DNA from: an uncultured Polymorphobacter sp.
GTDB lineage: Bacteria; Pseudomonadota; Alphaproteobacteria; Sphingomonadales; Sphingomonadaceae
Reading direction: 5' to 3'
Length of the DNA: 13,667 nucleotides
NCBI GenBank assembly: GCA_937871645.1
Contig: CALMPZ010000469.1
Coordinates: 1 to 13,667 of the forward strand
Numbering within the stretch: position 1 is the first letter of the stretch; each line of letters begins with the position of its first letter. The notes beneath the pieces were generated by a model, which was not told where the DNA came from, ran no database searches, and saw nothing but the letters and a program-made list of their open reading frames with translations. Shown piece by piece: positions 1 to 7,984 of the stretch. Position numbers and translations under genes: made by a program.

Positions 1-12
1 CCCGCCGGAGGC
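1..12. repeat. Possible edge of a dispersed GC-rich repeat
   Basis: The first 12 bases, CCCGCCGGAGGC, are identical to bases 12919-12930 in the arginase-rnr gap. Both lie just outside genes, and here the element begins right after the stop codon of the 97-residue gene. This suggests the window edge cuts a second copy of the same intergenic repeat. Twelve GC-rich bases could also match by chance. Confidence 0.3.
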
Positions 13-18
13 TCTTTT

Positions 19-312
19 CTAAGCCGGCTTCTTGGCCTTGCGCGCCGCCTCGAGCGCCGCGATTTCGGCTTCGAGCGCGTTGATGCGCATCGCTTGCTGC
101 ACGACGATATCCTGCAGCGCGGCCTTTTCGGCGGCGAAGTCGGGTGCAGGCGCGGCGGGCGCCGGATCGGGGGTGATGACGATCTCGCTGGCCTCGGCCT
201 CGCGCGAGCCGGGCTTGAACAGCCCTGAGTCGCGCGCGCGCTGGATCAGCGGAGCGGCGCTTACCGCCAGTGCCATCAGGCTTTCAATCAACGGGTCCTG
301 CTTGTTCGCCAT
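19..312 (-). CDS. Small hypothetical coiled-coil protein, last gene of the glutamate synthase cluster
   Basis: This gene encodes 97 residues of unknown function, and I do not recognise a named family. The N-terminal half (about 1-35) has a hydrophobic helix-like stretch (LMALAVSAAPLIQRA) and no signal peptide. Residues about 45-58 are a Pro/Ala-rich linker. Residues about 58-90 show Leu/Ile/Met/Val at heptad-like spacing (LQDIVVQQAMRINALEAEI), as expected of a coiled coil, followed by a basic Lys/Ala/Pro end. The start is supported by a GGGGAG Shine-Dalgarno six bases upstream of the ATG. The gene begins 18 bp after the gltB stop codon on the same strand, so it is probably co-transcribed and could be a helper or unrelated passenger. 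The protein is probably cytoplasmic and may self-associate. The gene call is secure; the function is unknown. Confidence 0.8.
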   Translation of the reverse strand: MANKQDPLIESLMALAVSAAPLIQRARDSGLFKPGSREAEASEIVITPDPAPAAPAPDFAAEKAALQDIVVQQAMRINALEAEIAALEAARKAKKPA

Positions 313-330
313 ATGTTACTCCCCAATCAC

Positions 331-3300
331 CTATTCAGCTGCCTCGCGTTGCGGCGTGTCGTCGAGTGGGTGCTGCAGCCGCGTCAGCATTTCCTTCGGG
401 CAGATTTGCCAGAAGTGGTGACGCACCCGCTCCCAATCAAGCAGCAGGCCGGCGGCCCATTTCGAATCGGTTTCGGCCAGATGTTCGGCGACCATCGATT
501 GCAGCAGATTCTCCCAATAGGCGCTGCGCAGCCGGTCATAGACCACCGACTCGGCGTTGACGTGGTGCGCAAAGCTGCCGGCAGGATCGTAGACAAACGC
601 CATGCCGCCCGACATGCCGGCGGCGAAATTGTCGCCGACTTCGCCGAGGATCACCGCGACGCCGCCAGTCATATACTCGCAGCCATTGGCGCCGCAGCCT
701 TCGACGACGACGCGCGCGCCCGAATTGCGCACCGCGAAGCGCTCGCCCGCCTGCCCAGCTGCGAACAGTTTCCCGGCGGTGGCGCCGTAGAGCACGGTGT
801 TGCCGATGATGGTGTTGTCCTGGGTCGCCAGTTGCGACGACACCGTCGGCCGCACGACGATCGTCGCGCCCGACAGACCCTTGCCGACATAGTCATTGGC
901 ATCGCCGAACACTTCGAGCTTCAATCCCTGCACGCCGAACGCACCGAGGCTCTGCCCCGCCGAGCCGCGCAGCCGGACATGGACATGGCCGGGTTCCAGC
1001 CCGAACATGCCGAACTGGCGGGTGATGGCGGCCGACATGCGCGTGCCGACGGCGCGGTGGGTGTTGCGCACCGAATAGGTCAGCTGCATCTTTTCGCCAC
1101 GCTCGAACACGAAGCGCGCATCCTTGAGCATGTCGGCGTCGAGGCTGTCGGGGACCTCATTGCGGTGCGTCGGGATCGAGAAGCGCCGCATGTTGTCGGG
1201 CGCATCGACCTTGGCGAGGATCGGGTTCAGATCGAGGTCGTCGAGGTGCTCGGCGCCGCGGTTGACCTGGCGCAGCAGCTCGGTGCGGCCGATGACCTCG
1301 TCGAGCGAGTGCACGCCGAGCTTGGCGAGAATGTCGCGGACTTCCTCGGCGATGAAGCTCATCAGGTTGATGACCTTTTCGGGCGAACCGTCGAACTTCT
1401 TGCGCAGCGCCTCGTCCTGCGTGCAGATGCCGACCGGGCAGGTGTTCGAATGGCACTGGCGCACCATGATGCAGCCCATCGCCACCAGCGACAACGTGCC
1501 GATGCCATATTCCTCGGCGCCCAGAATCGCGGCGATGACGACGTCGCGCCCGGTCTTGAGCCCGCCGTCGGTGCGCAGCTTGACGCGGTGGCGCAGCCCG
1601 TTGAGCGTCAGCACCTGGTTGACTTCGGACAGCCCCATTTCCCACGGCGTGCCGGCATATTTGATCGAGGTTTGCGGGGAGGCGGCAGTGCCGCCGACAT
1701 GCCCCGAAATCAGGATGACATCAGCGTGCGCCTTGGCGACACCCGCCGCGACGGTGCCGATACCGGCTGAAGAGACAAGTTTTACACAGACGAGCGCGCG
1801 GGGGTTGATCTGCTTGAGGTCGTAGATCAGCTGCGCCAGGTCCTCGATCGAATAGATATCATGGTGCGGCGGCGGCGAAATCAGCGATACCCCCGGCGTC
1901 GAATGGCGCAGCCGCGCGATCATCTCGCTGACCTTGAAGCCGGGCAACTGGCCGCCTTCGCCGGGCTTGGCACCCTGGGCGACCTTGATCTCGATTTCCT
2001 CGCAGGCGCCGAGATATTCGGCGGTGACGCCGAAGCGTCCCGACGCGATCTGCTTGACGCCCGAGTTGGCGTTGTCGCCGTTGGGGTAGGGCTTGAAGCG
2101 GATGCTGTCTTCGCCGCCTTCGCCCGACACCGCCTTGGCGCCGATGCGGTTCATCGCGATCGCCAGCGTCTCGTGCGCTTCGGGGCCGAGCGCGCCGAGC
2201 GACATGCCCGGCGTGACGAAGCGCTTGCGGATTTCGGTGATCGATTCGATCGACTCGACCGGCGCCGGGGTCTTGGCCCAGTTGAATTCGAGCAGGTCGC
2301 GCAGATAGATCGGCGGCAGCTCGCGCACGCCGTTCGAAAATTGCAGATATTCGCTGTAGCTGTCGTCGGCGACGGCCTTTTGCAGCAGGTGGATCAGCCC
2401 GGCCTGATAGGCGTGCGCCTCGCTGCCGGCGCGGTAGCGGTAGAGTCCGCCAATCGGCAGCGCCAAGGCTTCCTCGTCCCACGCCGCGTCATGGCGCAGC
2501 TTGGCGTTGATATGCAGCGACACGAAACCTTCGCCCGAAATCTTCGCGGGCATGCCGGGGAAGAAGTCGTTGACCAGCGCGCGGCTGAGCCCGACGGCCT
2601 CGAAGTTGTAGCCGCCGCGATACGACGAGACCACGGCAATGCCCATCTTCGCCATGATCTTGAGCAGCCCGTCGTCGATGGCTTTCTTGTAGCGCGCGAC
2701 GCAGTCGTCATAGGTGAGCTGCCCGAACAGCCCGCGCGCGTGACGGTCGGCAATCGCTTCCTGCGTCAGCCAGGCGTTGACGGTGGTGGCGCCGATGCCG
2801 ATCAACACCGCGAAATAATGCGTGTCGAGGCACTCCGATGACCGCACGTTGATGCTGGCATAGGTCCGCAGCCCCTTGCGCACCAGATGCGTGTGGACGC
2901 CGGCGGCAGCCAATATCATCGTGATGCCGGCACGCGTCGCCGACTGGTTCTCGTCGGTCAGGAACAGTTGCGACTTGCCCGAGCGCACCGCGATTTCGGC
3001 TTCCTCGCGGACGCGGGCAATCGCGGCGCGCAAGCCTTCAGGGCCGTCGGCGATGTCGAAAGTACAATCGATGACCGCCGTGGCGGCGCCGAAATGCGCC
3101 AGCAGCAAGTCCCAGCCCTTGTTGGTCAGAACCGGCGAATCGAGCACCATCACGCCTTCCTGGCGCGCGTCCGAATCGAGGATGTTGCCGAAGTTCGAGA
3201 AGCGCGTCTTCAGGCTCATCACCCGGGTCTCGCGCAAGCTGTCGATCGGTGGGTTGGTGACCTGGCTGAAGTTCTGCCGGAAGAAGTGGCTGAGCGTCCG

Positions 3301-4917
3301 CGGCCGGTCCGAAATCACCGCGAGCGGCGTGTCGTCGCCCATGCTGCCGATGGCTTCCTTGGCGTCCTCGACCATCGGCGCGAGCAGCAGTTCCATGTCT
3401 TCCATGGTGATGCCGGCGGCGATCTGGTGCTGGCGCAACGTCGCGCGGTCGAAGGTCGCGGCGGGCTCGGGGCCATCGGCGCCGGGCAGGTCTTCGAAGC
3501 GGCCGAAACTCGCCACCCATTCGGCATAGGGCGCCGCGCCGGCGATGCGGTCCTTGATGGCGTCATCGGTATAGAAGCGCGCGCCCTCACTGCCCTCGCC
3601 GTCGAGGTCGACGGCGATCATCTCGCCCGGCCCGAGCCGGCCCTTTTGCAGCACAGTGGCTTCGGGGACGACGACCATGCCGGTTTCGGAGCCGACGATC
3701 AGCAGATTGTCGTTGGTCAGCGTGTAGCGCAGCGGCCGCAGCGCGTTGCGGTCGAGTCCGGCAACGACCCAGCGGCCATCGGTCATGGCAAGCGCCGCCG
3801 GTCCGTCCCACGGCTCCATGACGCTGGCGAAGAATGCGTACATCGCGCGATGCGCATCGGGCAGCGTGTCGTCCTTGCCCCAGGCTTCGGGGACCATCAT
3901 CAGCTTGGCGGTCGGCGCGTCGCGGCCCGAGCGCACCAGCGCCTCGAACACCGCATCGAGCGCGGCAGTATCCGACGCGCCCGCCGGCACCAGCGGCTTG
4001 ATGTCTTCGGAAAGCTCGCCGAACGCCGACGCCGCCATCTTGATTTCGTGGCTTTTCATCCAGTTCTTGTTGCCGCGCACGGTGTTGATTTCGCCGTTGT
4101 GCGCGAGGCAGCGGAACGGTTGCGCCAGCCACCATTGCGGGAAGGTGTTGGTCGAATAGCGCTGGTGATAGATGGCGAAGCGCGACACGAAGCGTTCGTC
4201 GTTGAGGTCGGGGTAGAAGATCGACAGTTCCTGCGCGAGGAACAGCCCCTTGTAGATCATCGAGCGGCTGCTCAGCGAGCAGACGTAAAAGCCCTGGATC
4301 TGCGCCTCGATGACCTTTTTCTCGATGCGGCGGCGGATCAGGAACAGGTCCTTTTCGAACGCCTCGGCGGCAGCGCGGTCGACGATGCGGCCGGTGCGCG
4401 GCCCGGCGATCATGATCTGCTCGATTTCGGGGCGCGACTGCATCGCCTTGTCGCCGATGACGCTGACGTCGACGGGCACGCGGCGCCAGCCGTAGATTTT
4501 ATAGCCGAAGCCGATGATTTCGGATTCGACAATGGTGCGGCAGCTTTCCTGTGCCGCCAGATCGGTGCGCGGCAGGAAGATCTGGCCGACCGCAAGCAGG
4601 TTCGGCCGCGGCCGGTGGCCGGCGCGTTCGATATGTTCGTGGAAGAAGTCGACCGGGATTTCGACATGGATGCCCGCACCGTCGCCGGTCTTGCCGTCGG
4701 CATCGACGGCACCGCGGTGCCAGACCGCCTTCAGCGCGTCGATAGCGGCGGTGACGACGCGGCGCGATGCCTTGCCGTCGGTGGCGGCGACCAGCCCGAC
4801 CCCGCATGCATCCGATTCGAGATCGGGACGGTACATGCCGACTTCTGCAATGCGCTGGCGTTCAGCCTGCCAATGGGCGGATTGCTGCTGCGCGAAGTCG
4901 AAAGGGGTCGGGCTCAT
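331..4917 (-). CDS. gltB: Glutamate synthase (NADPH) large (alpha) subunit
   Basis: GltB makes two glutamates from glutamine and 2-oxoglutarate, with electrons delivered by GltD. At 1528 residues it is normal length. The amidotransferase nucleophile is Cys38 in the sequence CGVGLVA, after a 37-residue leader of the kind that is removed in this family. The class-II glutaminase domain extends to about residue 430. A central domain follows (about 480-780), then the FMN-binding synthase barrel (about 880-1220) with the GEGGED loop near 931. Cys1149, Cys1155 and Cys1160 (CIMVRQCHSNTC) are the expected ligands of the 3Fe-4S cluster. A glycine-rich beta-helix GXGXG domain lies at about 1290-1445. 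A GGAGAG Shine-Dalgarno precedes the ATG. It is the third gene of the gltD-DUF2059-gltB cluster, the reverse of the gltB-gltD order in E. coli. No frameshift or missing catalytic residue is seen. Confidence 0.98.
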   Translation of the reverse strand: MSPTPFDFAQQQSAHWQAERQRIAEVGMYRPDLESDACGVGLVAATDGKASRRVVTAAIDALKAVWHRGAVDADGKTGDGAGIHVEIPVDFFHEHIERAGHRPRPNLLAVGQIFLPRTDLAAQESCRTIVESEIIGFGYKIYGWRRVPVDVSVIGDKAMQSRPEIEQIMIAGPRTGRIVDRAAAEAFEKDLFLIRRRIEKKVIEAQIQGFYVCSLSSRSMIYKGLFLAQELSIFYPDLNDERFVSRFAIYHQRYSTNTFPQWWLAQPFRCLAHNGEINTVRGNKNWMKSHEIKMAASAFGELSEDIKPLVPAGASDTAALDAVFEALVRSGRDAPTAKLMMVPEAWGKDDTLPDAHRAMYAFFASVMEPWDGPAALAMTDGRWVVAGLDRNALRPLRYTLTNDNLLIVGSETGMVVVPEATVLQKGRLGPGEMIAVDLDGEGSEGARFYTDDAIKDRIAGAAPYAEWVASFGRFEDLPGADGPEPAATFDRATLRQHQIAAGITMEDMELLLAPMVEDAKEAIGSMGDDTPLAVISDRPRTLSHFFRQNFSQVTNPPIDSLRETRVMSLKTRFSNFGNILDSDARQEGVMVLDSPVLTNKGWDLLLAHFGAATAVIDCTFDIADGPEGLRAAIARVREEAEIAVRSGKSQLFLTDENQSATRAGITMILAAAGVHTHLVRKGLRTYASINVRSSECLDTHYFAVLIGIGATTVNAWLTQEAIADRHARGLFGQLTYDDCVARYKKAIDDGLLKIMAKMGIAVVSSYRGGYNFEAVGLSRALVNDFFPGMPAKISGEGFVSLHINAKLRHDAAWDEEALALPIGGLYRYRAGSEAHAYQAGLIHLLQKAVADDSYSEYLQFSNGVRELPPIYLRDLLEFNWAKTPAPVESIESITEIRKRFVTPGMSLGALGPEAHETLAIAMNRIGAKAVSGEGGEDSIRFKPYPNGDNANSGVKQIASGRFGVTAEYLGACEEIEIKVAQGAKPGEGGQLPGFKVSEMIARLRHSTPGVSLISPPPHHDIYSIEDLAQLIYDLKQINPRALVCVKLVSSAGIGTVAAGVAKAHADVILISGHVGGTAASPQTSIKYAGTPWEMGLSEVNQVLTLNGLRHRVKLRTDGGLKTGRDVVIAAILGAEEYGIGTLSLVAMGCIMVRQCHSNTCPVGICTQDEALRKKFDGSPEKVINLMSFIAEEVRDILAKLGVHSLDEVIGRTELLRQVNRGAEHLDDLDLNPILAKVDAPDNMRRFSIPTHRNEVPDSLDADMLKDARFVFERGEKMQLTYSVRNTHRAVGTRMSAAITRQFGMFGLEPGHVHVRLRGSAGQSLGAFGVQGLKLEVFGDANDYVGKGLSGATIVVRPTVSSQLATQDNTIIGNTVLYGATAGKLFAAGQAGERFAVRNSGARVVVEGCGANGCEYMTGGVAVILGEVGDNFAAGMSGGMAFVYDPAGSFAHHVNAESVVYDRLRSAYWENLLQSMVAEHLAETDSKWAAGLLLDWERVRHHFWQICPKEMLTRLQHPLDDTPQREAAE

Positions 4918-4929
4918 CTGGGTCTCTCC

Positions 4930-4945
4930 GCCGGCCAGTGCCGGC
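4930..4945 (-). promoter_or_regulatory. Hairpin between the DUF2059 gene and gltB
   Basis: Two GCCGGC arms (4930-4935 and 4940-4945) flank a four-base loop in the 33-bp gap, just upstream of the gltB ribosome binding site. There is no U-tract, so it is not a standard terminator. It could act as an RNA processing or stabilising hairpin that lets gltB be expressed at a different level from gltD. The structure is visible in the sequence; the role is speculative. Confidence 0.35.
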
Positions 4946-4950
4946 CCGGG

Positions 4951-5523
4951 TTACTTCTTCTTGGGCGGTGCGGCAGCAGCGGGCTGCAGCTTCTTCAGCT
5001 CGGCATCGATCTGCGGGCCAAGCGCCTGCATTGCGGCACCGATCTTGGCGCCCATCAGCTGGTTCGTGGCCTGGTTGATTTCAGCCATCACGCGCGGCTG
5101 CTTGGTCTGCATCGCGATGCCCAGCGGGCTGCGGTAGAATTCCGACAGCGCCTTCAGCTCGGCGGCGGTGAAGTTCTTGGCATAGGCCTGGATCGCCGCA
5201 TTGACGACCGCCGGGGTCTGCGCGGTCACGACCTTTTGCGCAGCATTGGCCTGCATGACGCCGACACGGCCCAGCACTTCCTTGAACTTGGCGGGGTTTG
5301 CGGCGCGCGCCTGCTCAAAGCCCGGCTGCTGCGACAGCATCTGCGTGATGGCGGCGCCCGACCGCATGCCGGCGATGCTCTGGTTCGCGCTGGCGGTAAT
5401 CTGGCCCTTGACGTCGAGCTGCTGCACCAGCGCGGTTGCGGCGGTAACGGCAGCCGGGTCGGCGGCAGCCAGCACCGGCGTCGCAGTGGCCAGCAGGCCG
5501 ATGATGATGAGGTTGCGGATCAT
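4951..5523 (-). CDS. Secreted DUF2059 domain protein between gltD and gltB
   Basis: This 190-residue protein has no known biochemical role. Residues 1-19 form a typical Sec signal peptide (basic MIRN, hydrophobic core, then TPVLA followed by Ala), so the mature protein should be periplasmic. The C-terminal half carries the DUF2059 signature around FTAAELKALSEFYRSPLG, with an all-helical, Ala/Gln-rich character and no cysteines or obvious catalytic residues. It ends in a Pro/Ala stretch and three lysines. The start is firm: an AGGAG Shine-Dalgarno sits six bases before the ATG, and the TAAGGAG sequence doubles as the gltD stop codon. The gap to gltD is only 10 bp, implying translational coupling. 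gltB follows 33 bp later. Why an exported protein sits inside a cytoplasmic enzyme's operon is not explained by sequence. Confidence 0.88.
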   Translation of the reverse strand: MIRNLIIIGLLATATPVLAAADPAAVTAATALVQQLDVKGQITASANQSIAGMRSGAAITQMLSQQPGFEQARAANPAKFKEVLGRVGVMQANAAQKVVTAQTPAVVNAAIQAYAKNFTAAELKALSEFYRSPLGIAMQTKQPRVMAEINQATNQLMGAKIGAAMQALGPQIDAELKKLQPAAAAPPKKK

Positions 5524-5533
5524 TGACTACTCC

Positions 5534-6994
5534 TTAGGCGGCGACCGGCGTGCGGGCTGCAGCCCGGGCCTTGGCGACCAGATGTTGATGCATCGACTTG
5601 GCGACATCGCGTCCGTCGCGGATTGCCCATACCACAAGGCTGGCGCCGCGCACGATGTCTCCGGCGGCAAATACCCCGTCGATATTGGTTTGCATCGACC
5701 TGTTGTCGACGCGCAACGTGCCCCAGCGCGTCACGCCGAGCTCGGGCGCGCCGAACAGTAACGGCAACGGTTCGGGGTCGAAGCCCAGCGCCTTGATGAC
5801 CAGCGTTGCGGGCATCGCAATCGCCGCACCGGGCTCTGGCTCGGGCGCGCGGCGGCCGCTGGCATCGGGCGCGCCAAGCCGCATGCGCGCGACATTGACC
5901 GAGGTGACGTTGCCGGAATCTGGGCCGGTGTCGGCGCCAAAGCTGTCGGGTGCCGATAGCCATTCGAAGGTCACGCCCTCTTCCTCGGCATGCGCGACTT
6001 CGCGCTGCGATCCCGGCATGTTGGCGCGGTCGCGGCGGTACAGGCAGCGCACCGACGTCGCGCCCTGGCGGATGGCGGTGCGCACGCAGTCCATCGCGGT
6101 GTCGCCGCCGCCGATGACGACGACATCACGGCCTTCGGCGTTGAGCGCACCAAAATCGCGCACCTCGTCGCCAAAGCCGATGCGGTTGCTGGCGACCAGA
6201 TAGTCGAGTGCGGCGATGACGCCGTTGGCCTCGACACCGGGGGCTGCGAGTTCGCGGGGCTGATAGACGCCGGTGGCGATCAGCACCGCGTCGTGGCGCT
6301 CGCGCAGCTCGGCGAGCGAGGCGTCGCGGCCGACTTCGAAGTCGTTGTGGAACACGATGCCGCCGGCTTCGAGACGCGCAATGCGGCGTCCGACGACCTG
6401 CTTTTCAAGCTTGAAGTTGGGAATGCCGTAGGTCAGCAGCCCGCCGGCACGGTCGTAGCGGTCATAGATGTGGACGTTGTAGCCCTTGATGCGCAGTTGC
6501 TCGGCAGCGGTCAGCCCGGCCGGGCCGGCGCCGATGATGCCCACCGACTGCCCGCTGCGATCGGCGAGCGGCACCAGCGGCTTGACCCAGCCTTGTTCCC
6601 AGGCGGTGTCGGTGATGAACTTTTCGACCGAGCCGATGGTGACCGAGCCGAAGCCCTTTTCAATGACGCAATTGCCCTCGCACAGCCGGTCCTGCGGGCA
6701 GATGCGGCCGCAGATTTCGGGCATCGACGAGGTGGCCTGCGAGATTTCATAAGCTTCTTCGAGCCGGCCTTCGGCGGTCAGCCGCAGCCAGTCGGGGATG
6801 TTGTTGTGCAGCGGGCAATGCACCTGACAGAATGGCACGCCGCACTGCGAGCAGCGCGATGCCTGCTCCTCGGCCTTGGCAAGAATGTACGGCGTGGCGA
6901 TTTCGAGAAAGTCGTCGGCGCGTTCAGCGGCACCGCGCTTGGGCGGAAACGCCTGCGCGGTCTGCGTGAATTTGAGCATTATGGCGTTTGACAT
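5534..6994 (-). CDS. gltD: Glutamate synthase (NADPH) small (beta) subunit
   Basis: GltD takes electrons from NADPH through FAD and iron-sulfur centres and passes them to GltB. The 486-residue protein is typical in length. Two N-terminal cysteine clusters are intact: Cys48, 51, 56, 60 (CSQCGVPFCQVHC) and Cys95, 99, 105, 109 (CGRICPQDRLCEGNC). The FAD-binding GAGPAG motif is at 155-160, the NADPH-site GGGDTA motif at 295-300, and a C-terminal AAGDIVRGASLVVWAI motif completes the flavin site. I chose the ATG at 6994 because a GGGAG Shine-Dalgarno (7001-7005) lies six bases upstream; a GTG three bases earlier is too close to it, and an ATG at 6976 has no ribosome binding site. It is the first gene of the cluster and runs into the DUF2059 gene with a 10-bp gap. 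A related NADPH oxidoreductase of the same family is unlikely, given gltB nearby. Confidence 0.96.
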   Translation of the reverse strand: MSNAIMLKFTQTAQAFPPKRGAAERADDFLEIATPYILAKAEEQASRCSQCGVPFCQVHCPLHNNIPDWLRLTAEGRLEEAYEISQATSSMPEICGRICPQDRLCEGNCVIEKGFGSVTIGSVEKFITDTAWEQGWVKPLVPLADRSGQSVGIIGAGPAGLTAAEQLRIKGYNVHIYDRYDRAGGLLTYGIPNFKLEKQVVGRRIARLEAGGIVFHNDFEVGRDASLAELRERHDAVLIATGVYQPRELAAPGVEANGVIAALDYLVASNRIGFGDEVRDFGALNAEGRDVVVIGGGDTAMDCVRTAIRQGATSVRCLYRRDRANMPGSQREVAHAEEEGVTFEWLSAPDSFGADTGPDSGNVTSVNVARMRLGAPDASGRRAPEPEPGAAIAMPATLVIKALGFDPEPLPLLFGAPELGVTRWGTLRVDNRSMQTNIDGVFAAGDIVRGASLVVWAIRDGRDVAKSMHQHLVAKARAAARTPVAA

Positions 6995-7049
6995 CACCGA
7001 CTCCCGAACTAGCGGTTCGAATAGGTCGGTTTGGTGCCCGAGTCACGCA

Positions 7050-7064
7050 CTATCTGGCCGATAG
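7050..7064. promoter_or_regulatory. Short dyad upstream of gltD, possible operator
   Basis: CTATC (7050-7054) and GATAG (7060-7064) form a dyad with a five-base spacer. The heptamer ATAGGTC starting at 7061 is repeated at 7021, exactly 40 bp away, close to four helical turns. The dyad lies just downstream of the AT-rich promoter-like patch, about where transcription of gltD might begin. That position would suit a regulator binding site, but no known consensus is recognised and short dyads arise by chance. Confidence 0.25.
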
Positions 7065-7065
7065 G

Positions 7066-7094
7066 TCAGTATTGTTGTCTTTTATCGAAAATCC
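7066..7094 (-). promoter_or_regulatory. AT-rich patch, candidate promoter for the gltD cluster
   Basis: This is one of the few AT-rich stretches in the window, and it lies 70-100 bp upstream of gltD. On the minus strand it contains AATACT (7073-7068), a plausible -10 element, but no convincing -35 hexamer at normal spacing. The gap of about 155 bp after uppP contrasts with gaps of 10-33 bp inside the flanking gene pairs, so an independent promoter is expected here. Exact elements are uncertain. Confidence 0.3.
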
Positions 7095-7101
7095 ACCGAA
7101 C

Positions 7102-7133
7102 TTTCGGGCGAAAAAGCCGGCTATCGCCCGAAA
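7102..7133 (-). terminator. Hairpin after uppP, possible terminator
   Basis: TTTCGGGCGA (7102-7111) pairs perfectly with TCGCCCGAAA (7124-7133), giving a 10-bp stem with a 12-base loop that itself contains the palindrome AGCCGGCT. It starts 19 bp beyond the uppP stop codon. No run of T follows on the minus strand, so it is not a canonical intrinsic terminator. It may still stabilise the uppP mRNA end or serve as a protein site near the gltD promoter. Confidence 0.4.
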
Positions 7134-7151
7134 ATTAGTCTCGAAACAGAA

Positions 7152-7958
7152 CTATCGTGCCAGCAACCACACCAGGGCCGCCGAACCAGCAATGATTCGG
7201 TACCACGCAAACGGCGCGAATCCATAGCGGCTGACCAGCGCAACAAAGCCCTTGATGACCACCAATGCGACAAGGAACGACACCAGAAAGCCGATGCCGA
7301 TATCGCCCAGCTGGCTGGTATCGAGGTTGTCGCGGTGCTTCCACAGCAGCAGCACTGTCGCCCCGGCAATCGTCGGCACCGCCAGGAAGAAGCTGAATTC
7401 CGCCGCGGTCTTGCGGTCGAGCCCGAGCAGCAAGCCGCCCATGATCGTCGCCCCCGACCGCGACACGCCGGGGATCATCGCCACACACTGGACCAGCCCG
7501 ACACCGAGCGAGGCGCGCCACGGCATCGCCTCGACACTGGTGTAGCGCGGTGTGCGCGCGCTGCGTTCGATCAGCAGGATGACGACACCGCCGACAATCA
7601 GCGCAATCGCCACCGTCATCGGGCTCGACAGCATCGCCTCGAACGCGTCGATCAGCAAAAAGCCGATGACCGCCGCCGGCAGAAACGCCAGCAGCACGTT
7701 GCGGACAAAGGCGATGGCGCCGGCATCGCGCGAAAACAGCCCGACCAGCACATCGGTGAAGCGCCGCCAATACGCCACCACCACCGCGAGGATCGCCCCC
7801 GACTGGATGGCGATTTCAAACGTCGCGCCGGTGTCGCTTTTGAAGCCGATCAGCTCACCCGCCAGAATCAGATGCCCCGTCGAAGAGACCGGCAGAAACT
7901 CGGTCAACCCTTCGACAACACCCATGATGATGATGTCGACCAGTGAATGTTCGACCAT
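7152..7958 (-). CDS. uppP: Undecaprenyl-diphosphatase (BacA/UppP family)
   Basis: This inner-membrane enzyme removes a phosphate from undecaprenyl diphosphate, recycling the lipid carrier for peptidoglycan and other envelope polymers; the family is linked to bacitracin resistance. The 268-residue protein is normal length and strongly hydrophobic, with about seven or eight membrane segments. Both family signatures are present: EGLTEFLPVSSTGH at residues 16-29, with the acidic pair Glu16 and Glu20, and PGVSRSGAT at 164-172, with Arg168 matching the essential arginine of the E. coli enzyme. An AAGGA Shine-Dalgarno sits about eight bases before the ATG. It follows the NDUFA9-like gene after 26 bp and is likely co-transcribed with it. 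A gap of about 155 bp with a hairpin separates it from gltD. Confidence 0.97.
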   Translation of the reverse strand: MVEHSLVDIIIMGVVEGLTEFLPVSSTGHLILAGELIGFKSDTGATFEIAIQSGAILAVVVAYWRRFTDVLVGLFSRDAGAIAFVRNVLLAFLPAAVIGFLLIDAFEAMLSSPMTVAIALIVGGVVILLIERSARTPRYTSVEAMPWRASLGVGLVQCVAMIPGVSRSGATIMGGLLLGLDRKTAAEFSFFLAVPTIAGATVLLLWKHRDNLDTSQLGDIGIGFLVSFLVALVVIKGFVALVSRYGFAPFAWYRIIAGSAALVWLLAR

Positions 7959-7984
7959 CGGTCAGTCCTTGCAAGCTGGAAGAA

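Noticed and set aside
313..1770. A 485-codon open frame on the plus strand, antisense to the 3' part of gltB
   Set aside because: It mirrors the GXGXG and Fe-S regions of gltB, has no domain and no ribosome binding site, and is a GC-driven shadow.
2887..5526. An 879-codon open frame on the plus strand, antisense to gltB and the DUF2059 gene
   Set aside because: The opposite strand encodes complete, motif-rich proteins. The plus-strand translation is Arg/Ala/Asp/His-rich low-quality sequence with no recognisable domain, as expected when GC-rich codons remove stops on the antisense strand.
6995..6997. GTG as the gltD start codon
   Set aside because: It lies only three bases from the GGGAG Shine-Dalgarno; the next codon, ATG at 6994, has the proper six-base spacing.
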